Counted from the stretch's first letter, positions 15,595-24,554 are shown. The stretch is 64,000 nucleotides of DNA from CAWUFC02 sp963921335 (GCA_963921335.3 CAWUFC020000001.1:1798001-1862000), one strand, 5' to 3'. Translations and numbers: made by a program. The notes: generated by a model not told the origin, from the letters alone.

Positions 15595-16620
15595 ATGTTT
15601 CAGGTTTTAGCCAATTCGCTGGAGTCCACCACACTTGAGGAAGTGGGCCCGCGCGCCCGCCGGGCAGAACAGATGGGCTACCGGGGCCTGCAGGTACCCG
15701 ACGCCTTGCACGACGGTTTGTTGCTGTCCGCGATGGCACTCAATGCCACCGAGAAGTTGGTGGTGGGCACCAGTGTACTGCTGGCTTTTCCGCGCAGTCC
15801 CATGGTTACCGCTGTCGCGGCATGGGACCTGCAGCGCATGTCCGGTGGACGCTTTGAACTGGGGCTGGGTACCCAGATCAAGCCCAATATCGAAAAGCGA
15901 TATTCCGCGCGTTGGGATTCCCCGGTACCGCAATTGCGTGAATACATGCAGGCCATGAAGGCGATCTTCCACAGCTTTCAAACTGGTGAGCGTCTGAATT
16001 TTGAGGGCAAGCACTACCAGTTGACCAAACTACAGCCGTTCTTTAATCCCGGTCCCATTGATTACCCCGATATTCCGGTGATGGCCGGTGCGGTGGGCCC
16101 GGCCATGACCAAAATGGTGGGTAAGATCGCCGACGGTGTGATTACCCACCCGACCAATACGCCGCCGGAATATATCGAACATGTGTATTGGCCGCGATTG
16201 CGTGAGGGGCTGGCTGCCTCCGGGCGCGATGAGAAAGATTTCAAGCTGGTGTTGGGCCCTTTGTGCGCCACTGGCCCCGATGAAGAGAGCGTGGCTGCAG
16301 AGTGGGAGAAGCAGCGCAATATGCTGGGTTTCCTGTTCTCAACCCCTGCCTACTGGCCCAGCCTTGAGTTGTTCAGCTGGCAAGACAAGGGCCAGCAACT
16401 GCTGGATATGACCCGAGAGGGTGCCTGGCAGAAAATGCCCGAGATCATCACTGACGAGGTGCTGGAGAAAATCGTACCGAGAGGGACCTACAAAGACATC
16501 GCCGCCATCTACAAGCAGCGCTATGGGCACCTCACCAATCGCCTGACCTTTCCCATGCCTGAAGACCCTGCCAATGATGAGGCCTGTGCAGAAGTCATCT
16601 ATCAACTCCAGCATGACTGA
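15595..16620 (+). CDS. LLM-class (luciferase-like) flavin/F420 oxidoreductase
   Basis: A 341-residue TIM-barrel protein of the bacterial luciferase-like family. Characteristic features are the QVPDALHDG segment, the GTSVLLAFPRSPMVTA stretch, and RMSGGRFELGLGTQIKPN (cofactor-loop region, about residues 81-100). Relatives use FMNH2 or F420, and close groups are annotated as F420-dependent. ATG 15595 is preferred because GGGAG lies six bases upstream; earlier ATGs at 15568 and 15571 have no SD. It starts a three-gene operon with overlapping or closely spaced genes. Reaction not inferable: monooxygenation or hydride transfer. Confidence 0.88.
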   Translation: MFQVLANSLESTTLEEVGPRARRAEQMGYRGLQVPDALHDGLLLSAMALNATEKLVVGTSVLLAFPRSPMVTAVAAWDLQRMSGGRFELGLGTQIKPNIEKRYSARWDSPVPQLREYMQAMKAIFHSFQTGERLNFEGKHYQLTKLQPFFNPGPIDYPDIPVMAGAVGPAMTKMVGKIADGVITHPTNTPPEYIEHVYWPRLREGLAASGRDEKDFKLVLGPLCATGPDEESVAAEWEKQRNMLGFLFSTPAYWPSLELFSWQDKGQQLLDMTREGAWQKMPEIITDEVLEKIVPRGTYKDIAAIYKQRYGHLTNRLTFPMPEDPANDEACAEVIYQLQHD

Positions 16621-17485
16621 TCGCCTGTTTACGAAAGAGTACCTGGCGCGGGCAGGGGTTCCCACGGTCGATCTGCAGGCACGTGCATTACAGGAAGGGC
16701 GCGCCACCGATTTGCCAGACTTGCAAACGCAGCTGCTACGTGAGGCTAGCCTGGTGATACACAGTTATGCGGGCTGGGAGAATGCGGTTAGAGGGCGATT
16801 ACAACTTCCCAGGGCGGAATCACCCAAAGTCATATTGAACGACTGGCAACAGCGTACTGAGACACTAGCGGACTTAGGTCGCGAGGGTAACTTCGAGCAG
16901 CAGCTTGAGCAAAGTCGTGTGCTCGCTGAAGACATGCTGGCGGAGCACGATCGCCGTATGCATATCATCACGGACCTGATGAGCCGTTTGTATCGCGAGC
17001 AGGGCGAGACAGTACTGGGCAAACTGTTGGAACAGGTGATGGATCCGGCGATGCTGGATCCGGAGGGCGACAAGTCTTTCAAACAGCGGGTAGAAGTCCT
17101 GATCGGTTTTACCCGCTGCCATCTGCTGCCTTTCACGGTAACCGAAGATGACGAGAAGGTGACCTTTCGGCCCGATGTCTGCCCCAGCGGTGCTAGGCTG
17201 ATTCAGCAAGGGGCCTACCAGGGTGACCAGGCGGCTGCCTTGGTGTCGAGTTCTGCCTTGAGCTGGGGCCGTGACCACCTGCCTGTTTATTGCTGTCACG
17301 AGCCAGCGGCAGAGATGGCGGCTGTTCGAAAATTTGGTGCGCCATTGTTCCTTGTGGTGCCCTCTGCTGACCTGGAGGCCGGGCCCTGTGTCACTTACAT
17401 GTATAAACGCCCTCAGGACATTCCCAGACAGTATTTTGAGCGCCTGAATATGGCAGAAGCCGCGGACCTGATCGCTAGGGGATAA
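16613..17485 (+). CDS. Uncharacterised protein with conserved Cys/His motifs
   Basis: A 290-residue soluble protein that I do not recognise as a named family. The N-terminal half is helical and charged. The C-terminal part has RPDVCPSGARLIQQG (about residues 190-204) and PVYCCHEPAAE (about 224-234). The C-x-S-G-x-R and Y-C-x-H pairing looks like a metal- or cofactor-binding site and resembles a motif I associate with uncharacterised actinobacterial and proteobacterial proteins. ATG 16613 overlaps the LLM oxidoreductase stop by eight bases and starts the conserved sequence. Operon position ties it to the flavin/F420-type enzyme and the downstream SDR. Confidence 0.8.
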   Translation: MTDRLFTKEYLARAGVPTVDLQARALQEGRATDLPDLQTQLLREASLVIHSYAGWENAVRGRLQLPRAESPKVILNDWQQRTETLADLGREGNFEQQLEQSRVLAEDMLAEHDRRMHIITDLMSRLYREQGETVLGKLLEQVMDPAMLDPEGDKSFKQRVEVLIGFTRCHLLPFTVTEDDEKVTFRPDVCPSGARLIQQGAYQGDQAAALVSSSALSWGRDHLPVYCCHEPAAEMAAVRKFGAPLFLVVPSADLEAGPCVTYMYKRPQDIPRQYFERLNMAEAADLIARG

Positions 17486-17497
17486 GGAGAAAAATCG

Positions 17498-18241
17498 ATG
17501 TTTGATCTCAGTGGAAAAACCGCACTGGTGACCGGTGCAGGGCAGGGTGTTGGCGCCGGCATCGCGCGAGCGCTGGCTAGCCAGGGAGCCAGTGTCGCGG
17601 TGAATGACTATTTCGCTGACCGGGCAGAAAAACAGGCTACAGATTTGGCCGAGGGTGGCACCCAGAGCATTGCAGTCCCTTTTGATGCCACCGACCGCGA
17701 GGCGGTGTTGGCGGGTGTTGCGACAGCCAGCGCTGCGCTGGGAGGCATCGATATCCTGGTCGCAAACGTAGGTACATTGCCCCACGGTCAGGGACTTACG
17801 AAGTTTCTAAAAATGGATCCGGGGGAATGGCAGCAGCATATCGATAACAATCTGGTGAGCACGCTGAACTGTGTGCATGCCTGTGCGCCGGCCATGGCAG
17901 AGCGTGGCTGGGGACGGTTGATCGCAATCTCTTCCGATGCCGGTCGTGTCGGGCACGCCGGTTCTTCGATTTACAGCGCGGCCAAGGCGGGCATGATCGG
18001 CCTGATGAAATCTCTGGCTAAAGAGATGGGGCCCAAAGGAATAACTGCAAACTCAGTAGCGCTGGGTTTGATCGATACCGTGCCTGAGGAATTCAGCCGC
18101 GGCGCCGAAAGCCATTATGCGGTTGGGCGCATTGGTACGCCTGAGGATGTGGGTGCCGCCTGCGTCTATCTGGCCTCAGACGAAGCAGCCTGGCTCAGTG
18201 GTCACTGTCTCGCACTGAACGGTGCATCCCATGGCGGCTAG
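17498..18241 (+). CDS. SDR-family oxidoreductase, FabG-like
   Basis: A 247-residue classical short-chain dehydrogenase: TGAGQGVGAGIA (about 11-22), VANVGTLPHG in place of NNAG, catalytic Ser in AISSDAGR, YSAAKAG, and a C-terminal SDEAAWLSGHCLALNGG-like end. It probably oxidises or reduces a hydroxyacyl or ketone intermediate. AAGGAG nine bases before ATG 17498 is a strong SD. Last gene of the LLM-operon, convergent with the acylase gene three bases away. Confidence 0.9.
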   Translation: MFDLSGKTALVTGAGQGVGAGIARALASQGASVAVNDYFADRAEKQATDLAEGGTQSIAVPFDATDREAVLAGVATASAALGGIDILVANVGTLPHGQGLTKFLKMDPGEWQQHIDNNLVSTLNCVHACAPAMAERGWGRLIAISSDAGRVGHAGSSIYSAAKAGMIGLMKSLAKEMGPKGITANSVALGLIDTVPEEFSRGAESHYAVGRIGTPEDVGAACVYLASDEAAWLSGHCLALNGASHGG

Positions 18242-18244
18242 CGG

Positions 18245-20341
18245 CTAATCCTGGGGGCGGTAGCTGCGCGTGATGTTGCCTTTCCGTCGTTCCGCATCGA
18301 ACCAGGGGTCCCTGAGCATCTCTTTCGCGAACGCTTCTGCCTGGTCTGCATAATGCGGCGAGTTCGCATCCAGGGTGGCTGAGCCGAAATGGTGTATGCC
18401 CTGGATGCTCTGTTTACCGTCAGCACTCCAGGCGATCAGGTAGTAAAGGCCATCACCCGCAACATTGGTGAGGTAGCCGTCTTCCTCCATGCCGCGCCCG
18501 TAGATGGCCCGAAGGGTATCAGGGCCGCCACCTACTGGAAGATTAATGTCGCCGCGAATGTGTCGATTGATCTCACCCCAGCTTGGATCCAGGCGGCCCA
18601 CCTTATCAATTAACAGATCGGTACAGCGAATCAGCTCCTGGTGCACATCCGGTACGGCTGTGCCGCGGCTCTCTGCGGTCCACTCTCCACCCAGCACGCA
18701 GGTGCCCAGTGCGGCGCCGGTGTTATTGATGTCGGTGTTGAAGTCCCATGCCTGCAGAATGCCCTGCGCCTCTGTGTAGGGTGCGTCGAGATCGGGCAGG
18801 GCGATGGCGGCCTGCACATAGGCCCATGAACGCGAAGAAGCGGAGTAGGCTTTATCGTGCTTAATGTCGAAAAACTCCTGCTCGGAGATTGGGCCTAGTG
18901 ATTCCAGCATCTCCAGTCCCCGATAGGCGCGATTGGTCATGCGCGTTGGGAAGCCGTCTTCCACCCGATACCGGCTTTGGTCCGGGTTGTCTGCGTCCGC
19001 AGTGACTTGAAACGGACTCTGGTTGGCGCTGTGTACATAGCCGGAGGCGGGGTTGATCACCATGGGCAGGTCATCAAAGGGGATGTACTCGCTCCAGATC
19101 AGTGAGCTATCGTCACCAGGTAAGTACTGCTGCCAGTCGTAACCGCTTTTTCGAACCGGCGTCAGCGAGTTGTGCACAAACAGAATGTTGCCGTCCCTGT
19201 CGGCATAGGCGAAGTTAAAACTCGAAAAGGCGTGGATGCGCATGGCATCCAGCCATTCCTCCATATTCTGTGCCTTGTCCATGGCCAGCCATTGTTCCAT
19301 CTGGCGCAGCTCACCCATGCCTGCGTAGCGCACCGCGTAGGTGCCATGCTTTGTTTGCATCACGGGACCGTGCACTGCTCGCAGTGCCTTGCGGGTAACT
19401 GTCCATGGCAGGAAGCCAAACAGCTTTACTTCAATCCTGATGTCGGTTTGCTGCAGCTCCAGCCATTCGCCGTCAAGCCGATAACGCATCGGATTGCCCG
19501 GATCAGTATCGAGTACGTAGATATCAATCAGGTCCGGCTTGTTGACCGTGGCAGACCAGGCGGTGTTCTCGGTAAAGCCCACCGAAATGGTCGGGCTTCC
19601 GGCAGGGAGCAGGCCGCCCATGACGTTGAGGCCTTCGTCGCTTTGTATATGTGCCTCGTACCAGGCGACCGGCCCGGTGGTGGGTTGGTGGGAATTGGCC
19701 GCCAGCCGTGTTGCGCCATCCTCGCTGTAATGGGGGGCCACTGCGATCGCATTGGAACCTACCGGTGAGCCTTCGCGAATGACACCGGCGCCACCGCTGA
19801 TATCGCGAGCGCGTACGTCAGCGTTCAGCTCTTTGATATGGTTGTCGAAACCCCAGAAGAGCAGATGTTGCAGCATGCTGCCTGCAACCAGGTCTTTGCC
19901 GCTGAGTGGCAACAGGTCGTAGCTAACGACCTCTGGATGCTTGGCAGCGTAGTAGTTCAGGCCATCGGCAAAGGCTTGCAGGTAGGTGCGAGTTTCAGGT
20001 TTAAGCGCTGTTTCATAACCGGCCTCCACGTCCTCCCAGATGCCCAGCCATTGGACCAGAAAATCTGTGACTGCAGCATCCGGCCCTTTGTACTTGCCGG
20101 ATTTGCCGCGGTAGAGCAGGAAAGAATCTTCCAGCAGCTGCCAGTGGTCCTCAGCCTGGGCATAGGCCAGTCCGAAGGCGGCGTCGGCGTCGGTTTTGCC
20201 GTGCACATGGGGGACCCCGTAGCTGTCGCGCTCGATGGTCACGTCATATCGATCCGCCAGCACCAGATAATCTTTGAAATCCTTACTCTGTGAACACCCC
20301 ATTAAAGAGGCGGCGAGCAGCAATGCAATTGGATATTTCAT
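18245..20341 (-). CDS. Penicillin-acylase-family (Ntn) hydrolase lipoprotein
   Basis: A 698-residue N-terminal-nucleophile amidase of the penicillin/AHL/glutaryl-cephalosporin acylase family. A lipoprotein signal with LMGC (Cys16) indicates envelope localisation. The alpha-chain part extends to about residue 195. VGS196N is the autoproteolysis site, where Ser196 becomes the N-terminal nucleophile of the beta chain, and ANSHQP and an Asn in the NPASGYVHSANQ block complete the oxyanion and substrate sites. Family members release acyl groups from amides, including quorum-sensing AHLs and aculeacin. Which amide it cuts is unknown. It appears monocistronic. Confidence 0.92.
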   Translation of the reverse strand: MKYPIALLLAASLMGCSQSKDFKDYLVLADRYDVTIERDSYGVPHVHGKTDADAAFGLAYAQAEDHWQLLEDSFLLYRGKSGKYKGPDAAVTDFLVQWLGIWEDVEAGYETALKPETRTYLQAFADGLNYYAAKHPEVVSYDLLPLSGKDLVAGSMLQHLLFWGFDNHIKELNADVRARDISGGAGVIREGSPVGSNAIAVAPHYSEDGATRLAANSHQPTTGPVAWYEAHIQSDEGLNVMGGLLPAGSPTISVGFTENTAWSATVNKPDLIDIYVLDTDPGNPMRYRLDGEWLELQQTDIRIEVKLFGFLPWTVTRKALRAVHGPVMQTKHGTYAVRYAGMGELRQMEQWLAMDKAQNMEEWLDAMRIHAFSSFNFAYADRDGNILFVHNSLTPVRKSGYDWQQYLPGDDSSLIWSEYIPFDDLPMVINPASGYVHSANQSPFQVTADADNPDQSRYRVEDGFPTRMTNRAYRGLEMLESLGPISEQEFFDIKHDKAYSASSRSWAYVQAAIALPDLDAPYTEAQGILQAWDFNTDINNTGAALGTCVLGGEWTAESRGTAVPDVHQELIRCTDLLIDKVGRLDPSWGEINRHIRGDINLPVGGGPDTLRAIYGRGMEEDGYLTNVAGDGLYYLIAWSADGKQSIQGIHHFGSATLDANSPHYADQAEAFAKEMLRDPWFDAERRKGNITRSYRPQD

Positions 20342-20444
20342 GCGGAATAAATGTAGCAGATGATCTGAAGGCGGCTTTGGATGGTCCTTCCACCTTGCGC
20401 GGTCTTACCCCATTGTACGGGGCGGCCTATGGAAACCGGCCTCA

Positions 20445-21203
20445 CTAAAGGCGCTTAACGCTGTAAGACTCGACCGTTTCGCCGGCGGGGTCGGTCGTGA
20501 GCACTGTGAAATGATCCGGGGTCTTGAATTTGATCTTGCAGCGATAGCCTTCTTCCTCGAATTCAAAGCTGCGAGAGGCGATTTCAAAGCTGCCGTTATC
20601 GATGTCGATGCTGTCCGGTGCAATATTGAAACGAGTGCTGATGCTGTAGCCGGTCTGACCATTAAACCCCATAACGCTGGTGCCCCAGATCTGCTGTGCC
20701 ATGCTGGTAGCCTTAATGTCGACGTAGCTGAGCTCTACCAGAACAGACATATGCGGTCTGCCCTCTAGGCGACTTGTCAGCTCTACGCGTTCTCCGTTTT
20801 CTTCGCGCATCCAGCCCCTTAGCTCCCAATCGCCCAGGAAGCGTTCGAGCTGTTTGCGTGCACCTTCCTCGGGATCGGCCGCAGCGGTGGGCTGCCCGCT
20901 GCTCTTTATCGCATCGGTCAATTGTTGGGTTCGCTGATCGTGCTGTTTCTCGCGCCAACCCCGGTAGGCCCCTTCACCAGCGCCGACGGCAGCTTCGGTC
21001 GCCATAGCCTCGACCGCCACATCAGCATCGCCAGAAAGAATGCCAAGCAATAGCCCGATCCCGGCACCGATGCCGGCCCCGGCGGCCGCACCCTGTTTAA
21101 CTCTGCCCTTGCCAGCTGCGTCGACAGGGTCGGCAATACTCAGGGTTAGCAGCAAAAAGAGGGCAGTGACCGAAAATTTGCCGGTGTGGGTAATCCTTGT
21201 CAT
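20445..21203 (-). CDS. Exported glycine-zipper protein of unknown function
   Basis: A 252-residue protein with a signal peptide (hydrophobic stretch about 11-24, cleavage near VDA-AG). A glycine-zipper hydrophobic segment (AAAGAGIGAGIGLLLGILSG, about 38-57) is like those of outer-membrane or pore-forming proteins. A charged linker (about 75-110) precedes a C-terminal beta-rich domain of about 130 residues resembling small lipocalin-like folds. It lies between the acylase and LysR genes on the same strand but with 70-100-base gaps, so it may be independently transcribed. No catalytic motif. Confidence 0.75.
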   Translation of the reverse strand: MTRITHTGKFSVTALFLLLTLSIADPVDAAGKGRVKQGAAAGAGIGAGIGLLLGILSGDADVAVEAMATEAAVGAGEGAYRGWREKQHDQRTQQLTDAIKSSGQPTAAADPEEGARKQLERFLGDWELRGWMREENGERVELTSRLEGRPHMSVLVELSYVDIKATSMAQQIWGTSVMGFNGQTGYSISTRFNIAPDSIDIDNGSFEIASRSFEFEEEGYRCKIKFKTPDHFTVLTTDPAGETVESYSVKRL

Positions 21204-21272
21204 AAGCTATGAACTCAAACATCAAAGGCTAAGTCGAGCCTAGTATAGGATTGCCTATGCAGAAAATCTCGC

Positions 21273-22211
21273 TCAGCTCAGGACGGGTAAATCGTTCTCT
21301 GGCTTCTCCAGTTCCTCCAGATAAGTTTGCAGTACCCGGTTGGGTCGTGCCCCTTTGCGGGTGATCGCCACGAAGGGCGTCTGGTAGGTCATGGATTTTG
21401 GCAGCAGGGCGCGCATTCGACCTTCAAGCACCCATCTCTCTGCGTAGTGGTTGGGTAAGAATCCGATGTATTCACCCGACAGGATCAAAAAGGCGACGCC
21501 TTCCCTGTCTGCAGCCGTGGCAGCGGTGCGCATTTTTTGCATAAAGTCACGGGCGGTGTCTGGCAGGCTGGCGGCAGTGGTCACAGCATCCTGTGCCAGC
21601 ACGCGCTGGTAGCTCAATTGTTTGGAGGCCAGTGGAAAGAGGGGGTGGTTGTGGCCGCAGTACAGCGAGGAGCGCTCCTCATAGAGCGGCAGCTGGTTCA
21701 GGCCTGATGCCACCTTGATGCCCGGTATGACGCCGACGTGCATGCGACCATCGAGCACACTCTTTTCGATCTCTCCTGGCGGCATCATACGAATGTTGAT
21801 CTTCACCTCTGGGCCCCGGTGTTTCAGGGCAGCGAGAGAATTTGTGACCCGCATGTGGTTGGACATCGTGACCAGGTTGTCAGTGACAGCGATGTTCAGC
21901 TCGCCCCTCAGTTGAGCGTGCAGGCTGTTCACCTCGGTGCGGAAGTTCTCCAGGGCTGCCAGCAGTTGCAGGCTGGCTTCATACACCTCCAGCCCTTCAT
22001 CGGTGAGAGAAAAACCTGCACGACCTCGTTGACACAGCCGCAGGCCAAGATTTTTCTCAATTTCACCCACCGCCATGCTGATGGCGGCGACGCTCATACC
22101 GAGTTCTACCTCGGCCGCTGAAAAACCTTCGTTCTCCACGACGGCTCGAAAGATTCGCAGTTGGCGGATGTCGGCGTCACCAATGTCTCTGCTGATAGCG
22201 GGGCGCGGCAT
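21273..22211 (-). CDS. LysR-family transcriptional regulator
   Basis: A 312-residue LysR-type regulator. The winged HTH is at about residues 14-72 (FRAVVENEGFSAAEVELGMS, then AISMAVGEIEKNLGLRLCQR). The effector-binding domain starts near residue 100. It is divergent from an omega-aminotransferase gene with a 97-base AT-rich gap that contains a tandem repeat. LysR proteins usually activate the divergent gene in response to its substrate or product, so an amine or amino-acid ligand is likely. Confidence 0.92.
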   Translation of the reverse strand: MPRPAISRDIGDADIRQLRIFRAVVENEGFSAAEVELGMSVAAISMAVGEIEKNLGLRLCQRGRAGFSLTDEGLEVYEASLQLLAALENFRTEVNSLHAQLRGELNIAVTDNLVTMSNHMRVTNSLAALKHRGPEVKINIRMMPPGEIEKSVLDGRMHVGVIPGIKVASGLNQLPLYEERSSLYCGHNHPLFPLASKQLSYQRVLAQDAVTTAASLPDTARDFMQKMRTAATAADREGVAFLILSGEYIGFLPNHYAERWVLEGRMRALLPKSMTYQTPFVAITRKGARPNRVLQTYLEELEKPENDLPVLS

Positions 22212-22223
22212 AATTAATTAAAT

Positions 22224-22243
22224 ACTTAAATAAACTTAAATAA
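22224..22243. promoter_or_regulatory. Exact 10-bp tandem repeat in the LysR/aminotransferase promoter
   Basis: ACTTAAATAA occurs twice back to back (22224-22233 and 22234-22243), in helical phase, 13 bases upstream of the LysR start and about 65 bases upstream of the aminotransferase start. Direct half-sites one helical turn apart are compatible with LysR tetramer binding. The rest of the gap is very AT-rich. Confidence 0.5.
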
Positions 22244-22308
22244 TTACGAATTTTAATTGAGTAACGGGCCGTCTACAATCACCCCGTTGATTGACAGAGA
22301 GTGTGGAT

Positions 22309-23655
22309 ATGACCCAGGCAGAATTTGATCCTCGCGCCGGCTTGAGCCAGCAGCAGTTGGATGCTCACTGGATGGCCTTTACCGGCAATCGCCAGTTTAA
22401 GCAGGACCCCCGTATTATCGTGAAGGCAGAAGGGCGCTATTTCCAGAGTGCTGACGGACGCCAGATTTTTGACGGATTGTCCGGCCTCTGGTGCACTGGT
22501 CTGGGTCACTGCCGGCCGGAAATCAGCGCCGCTGTCTCTGAGCAGATCAGCACACTCGATTACTCCCCTGCGTTCCAGTTCGGTCACCCGAAGGCCTTTC
22601 AATTAGCAGAGCGCATCACACAATTTATGCCCGAAGGTCTCAACCGGGTGTTCTTCACCGGTTCTGGCTCGGAGTCAGCAGATACATCGCTCAAGATTGC
22701 TCGCGCCTACTGGCAAAAGCAGGGCAAGGCGCAGAAAACTCGGCTGATCGGCCGGGTGAAGGGTTATCACGGCGTTAACTTTGGCGGTATCTCGGTCGGC
22801 GGCCTCGCGCCGAACCGCATGCTTTACGGAGTGGGTGTGGATGCCGCCCATCTGTCTCACACCGTTTTACCTGAAAATGCTTTCGTGAAAGGTCTGCCTG
22901 AGACCGGCGCTTATCTGACAGATCAGCTGGAGCAGATTGTGCAGCTTAACGATGCTTCCACCATCGCTGCCGTGATTGTGGAGCCCATGGCTGGATCCGC
23001 GGGTGTATTGCCACCGCCGGTGGGTTACCTGCAGCGCCTTCGCGAGATCTGTGACAAGCACGACATTCTGCTGATTTTTGACGAGGTGATTACAGCCTTC
23101 GGTCGGGTCGGTGCCAATACGGGTGCTGAGGCTTTTGGTGTCAAGCCCGATATTCTCAACATGGCCAAGCAGGTGACCAATGGTGCTATTCCGCTGGGTG
23201 CAGTCGCCGTGCGCCAGGATATTTACGACACCTTTATGGAGCAGGGCGGGCCGGAATACGCGCTTGAGCTGCCCCACGGTTACACCTACTCAGCCCATCC
23301 GGTGGCTTGTGCTGCCGGTCTGGCCGCACTGGACTTGCTGGAGCAGGAGCAATTAGTCGAGCGAGTCAGAAGTACAGTCGCCCCTCAGCTTGAAGAGGCC
23401 ATTCACACCCTCGAGGGCCTGCCTTTTGTGACGGATATCCGTAACTGCGGCGCCGCGGCTGCCCTGACCCTGGAAGCTGCTCCCGGTGAACCCTTGAAAC
23501 GCCCCTATGAAGTGGCGATGAAAATGTGGGAAAAGGGCTTCTATGTGCGCTACGGTGGCGACACCGTTCAGCTGGGCTTGCCGTTTACTACTGAGCAGTC
23601 AGAAATCTCTGCGCTGGTAGAAGCCCTGGGGAATTCGCTGAAGGAAACCAGTTAG
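22309..23655 (+). CDS. Class III PLP aminotransferase (omega-amino acid:pyruvate type)
   Basis: A 448-residue class III aminotransferase. GLSGLWCTGLGHCRPEI opens the fold, and GSGSESADTSLKIARAY binds the PLP phosphate. LIFDEVITAFGRVG gives the Asp that contacts the pyridine nitrogen, and LNMAKQVTNGAIPLGAV carries the Schiff-base Lys. Length and motifs fit beta-alanine/omega-amine:pyruvate transaminases, which would remove the terminal amino group of amines such as putrescine, beta-alanine or taurine. ATG 22309 follows GAGAG; an upstream in-frame TTG at 22291 is less likely. Divergent LysR is the probable regulator. Confidence 0.93.
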   Translation: MTQAEFDPRAGLSQQQLDAHWMAFTGNRQFKQDPRIIVKAEGRYFQSADGRQIFDGLSGLWCTGLGHCRPEISAAVSEQISTLDYSPAFQFGHPKAFQLAERITQFMPEGLNRVFFTGSGSESADTSLKIARAYWQKQGKAQKTRLIGRVKGYHGVNFGGISVGGLAPNRMLYGVGVDAAHLSHTVLPENAFVKGLPETGAYLTDQLEQIVQLNDASTIAAVIVEPMAGSAGVLPPPVGYLQRLREICDKHDILLIFDEVITAFGRVGANTGAEAFGVKPDILNMAKQVTNGAIPLGAVAVRQDIYDTFMEQGGPEYALELPHGYTYSAHPVACAAGLAALDLLEQEQLVERVRSTVAPQLEEAIHTLEGLPFVTDIRNCGAAAALTLEAAPGEPLKRPYEVAMKMWEKGFYVRYGGDTVQLGLPFTTEQSEISALVEALGNSLKETS

Positions 23656-23790
23656 AGCGGTCTTTTTGAGCTATTGGGTAGTAATTCACCCATATTTAGT
23701 ACTTTCAGACGAGATTATCGGAGTGGTTTTCGGGTAGAATTCGCGCCCGGAATTTCCATAGTTTTCCGTTTTATCTTTCTGAGGAATCTC

Positions 23791-24435
23791 ATGTACAGCA
23801 ACCAGAATTTCAACCGCTGGCGCCGACACCCCTGGCACGGCCTGCGTGCCCAGGCGCCCGGTGCAGCTGATGACGTATTTACCTGTTACGTAGAAATGAC
23901 CCCGGCTGACGTGGTCAAGTATGAACTGGACAAGGACACCGGCTTTTTGATGGTCGATCGCCCCCAGCGTACTACCTCCAGTCCGCCGGCACTGTATGGC
24001 TTTATCCCCCGCACATACTGTGCCGAGGAAGTGGCCAAGCGTTGTCCGGACGTGGATGTGGCAGACGGCGATCCGCTCGATATCTGTATTTACTCTGAGC
24101 GCCACATTACCCGTGCCGATATCTTGCTGAGCGCCCGTGTGGTGGGTGGTATCCAGATGATTGACGGCGGTGAAGCTGACGACAAGATTGTGGCGGTACT
24201 GGAAGGTGACAACATCTGGGGCGATGTAAAGGACATCACTGATCTGCCCAAGATTAAAACCGAACGTCTGCAACATTACTTCTCCACCTACAAAATGCAG
24301 CCTGGCAAAGAAATCGACATCAAGGTTGATTTTGTCTACGGTCGCGAAGAGGCACTTAAGGTGATTGAGGCGGCCAAGGCCGACTACCAGAATCACTATG
24401 GTCACCTGCACACCAACGGCGTCGCCAACCCATAA
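23791..24435 (+). CDS. ppa: Inorganic pyrophosphatase, family I
   Basis: A 214-residue soluble pyrophosphatase that hydrolyses PPi to phosphate and drives biosynthetic reactions. The signature DGDPLDICIYSE (D92-x-D94-P-x-D97) and the ADDKIVAV strand (Asp and Lys near 130-132) hold the Mg2+ and PPi, and LQHYFSTYK is the C-terminal active-site helix. The length is greater than that of E. coli Ppa (about 175). GAGGA precedes ATG 23791. A TAGAAT -10 with a GC-rich discriminator (23735-23750) lies upstream, but no good -35 is visible. A long inverted repeat follows five bases after the stop. Confidence 0.92.
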   Translation: MYSNQNFNRWRRHPWHGLRAQAPGAADDVFTCYVEMTPADVVKYELDKDTGFLMVDRPQRTTSSPPALYGFIPRTYCAEEVAKRCPDVDVADGDPLDICIYSERHITRADILLSARVVGGIQMIDGGEADDKIVAVLEGDNIWGDVKDITDLPKIKTERLQHYFSTYKMQPGKEIDIKVDFVYGREEALKVIEAAKADYQNHYGHLHTNGVANP

Positions 24436-24440
24436 CCTGT

Positions 24441-24493
24441 AAAGGGGTCAGAGTACTTTGATCGATTTTTAATCAAAGTACTCTGACCCCTTT
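24441..24493. repeat. Perfect 22-bp inverted repeat with GGGGTCAGAGTAC arms
   Basis: Bases 24441-24462 (starting AAAGGGGTCAGAGTAC) are exactly inverted at 24472-24493, with a 9-base T-rich loop. Each arm also contains a small hairpin with the TCTGACC core seen again at 63114-63197, so this looks like two repeat units head to head. It sits just after ppa and could also terminate its transcript (CCCCTTTTC). Confidence 0.85.
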
Positions 24494-24508
24494 TCTTGGG
24501 AATCTATA

Positions 24509-24527
24509 TAATATAACAGTTGTATTA
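24509..24527. promoter_or_regulatory. Probable TetR operator
   Basis: TAATATAACAGTTGTATTA is a 19-base near-perfect palindrome (9-base half-sites TAATAyAAC, one mismatch, central A) starting 46 bases before the TetR start at 24555. Half-sites resemble those of the 26-base palindrome at 31343-31368 (TAATAC). Confidence 0.6.
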
Positions 24528-24554
24528 AATAAATGTTCTGCGTATCCTGCGCGG

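Noticed and set aside
20342..20444. Possible regulatory hairpins (CCCC...GGGG and GGCC...GGCC) between acylase and glycine-zipper genes
   Set aside because: Short GC stems common at this base composition; no T-run and no promoter signal.
23670..23690. Small hairpin (TGGGT/ACCCA) after the aminotransferase as a terminator
   Set aside because: Stem of five pairs with an 8-base loop and no T-run; too weak to call.
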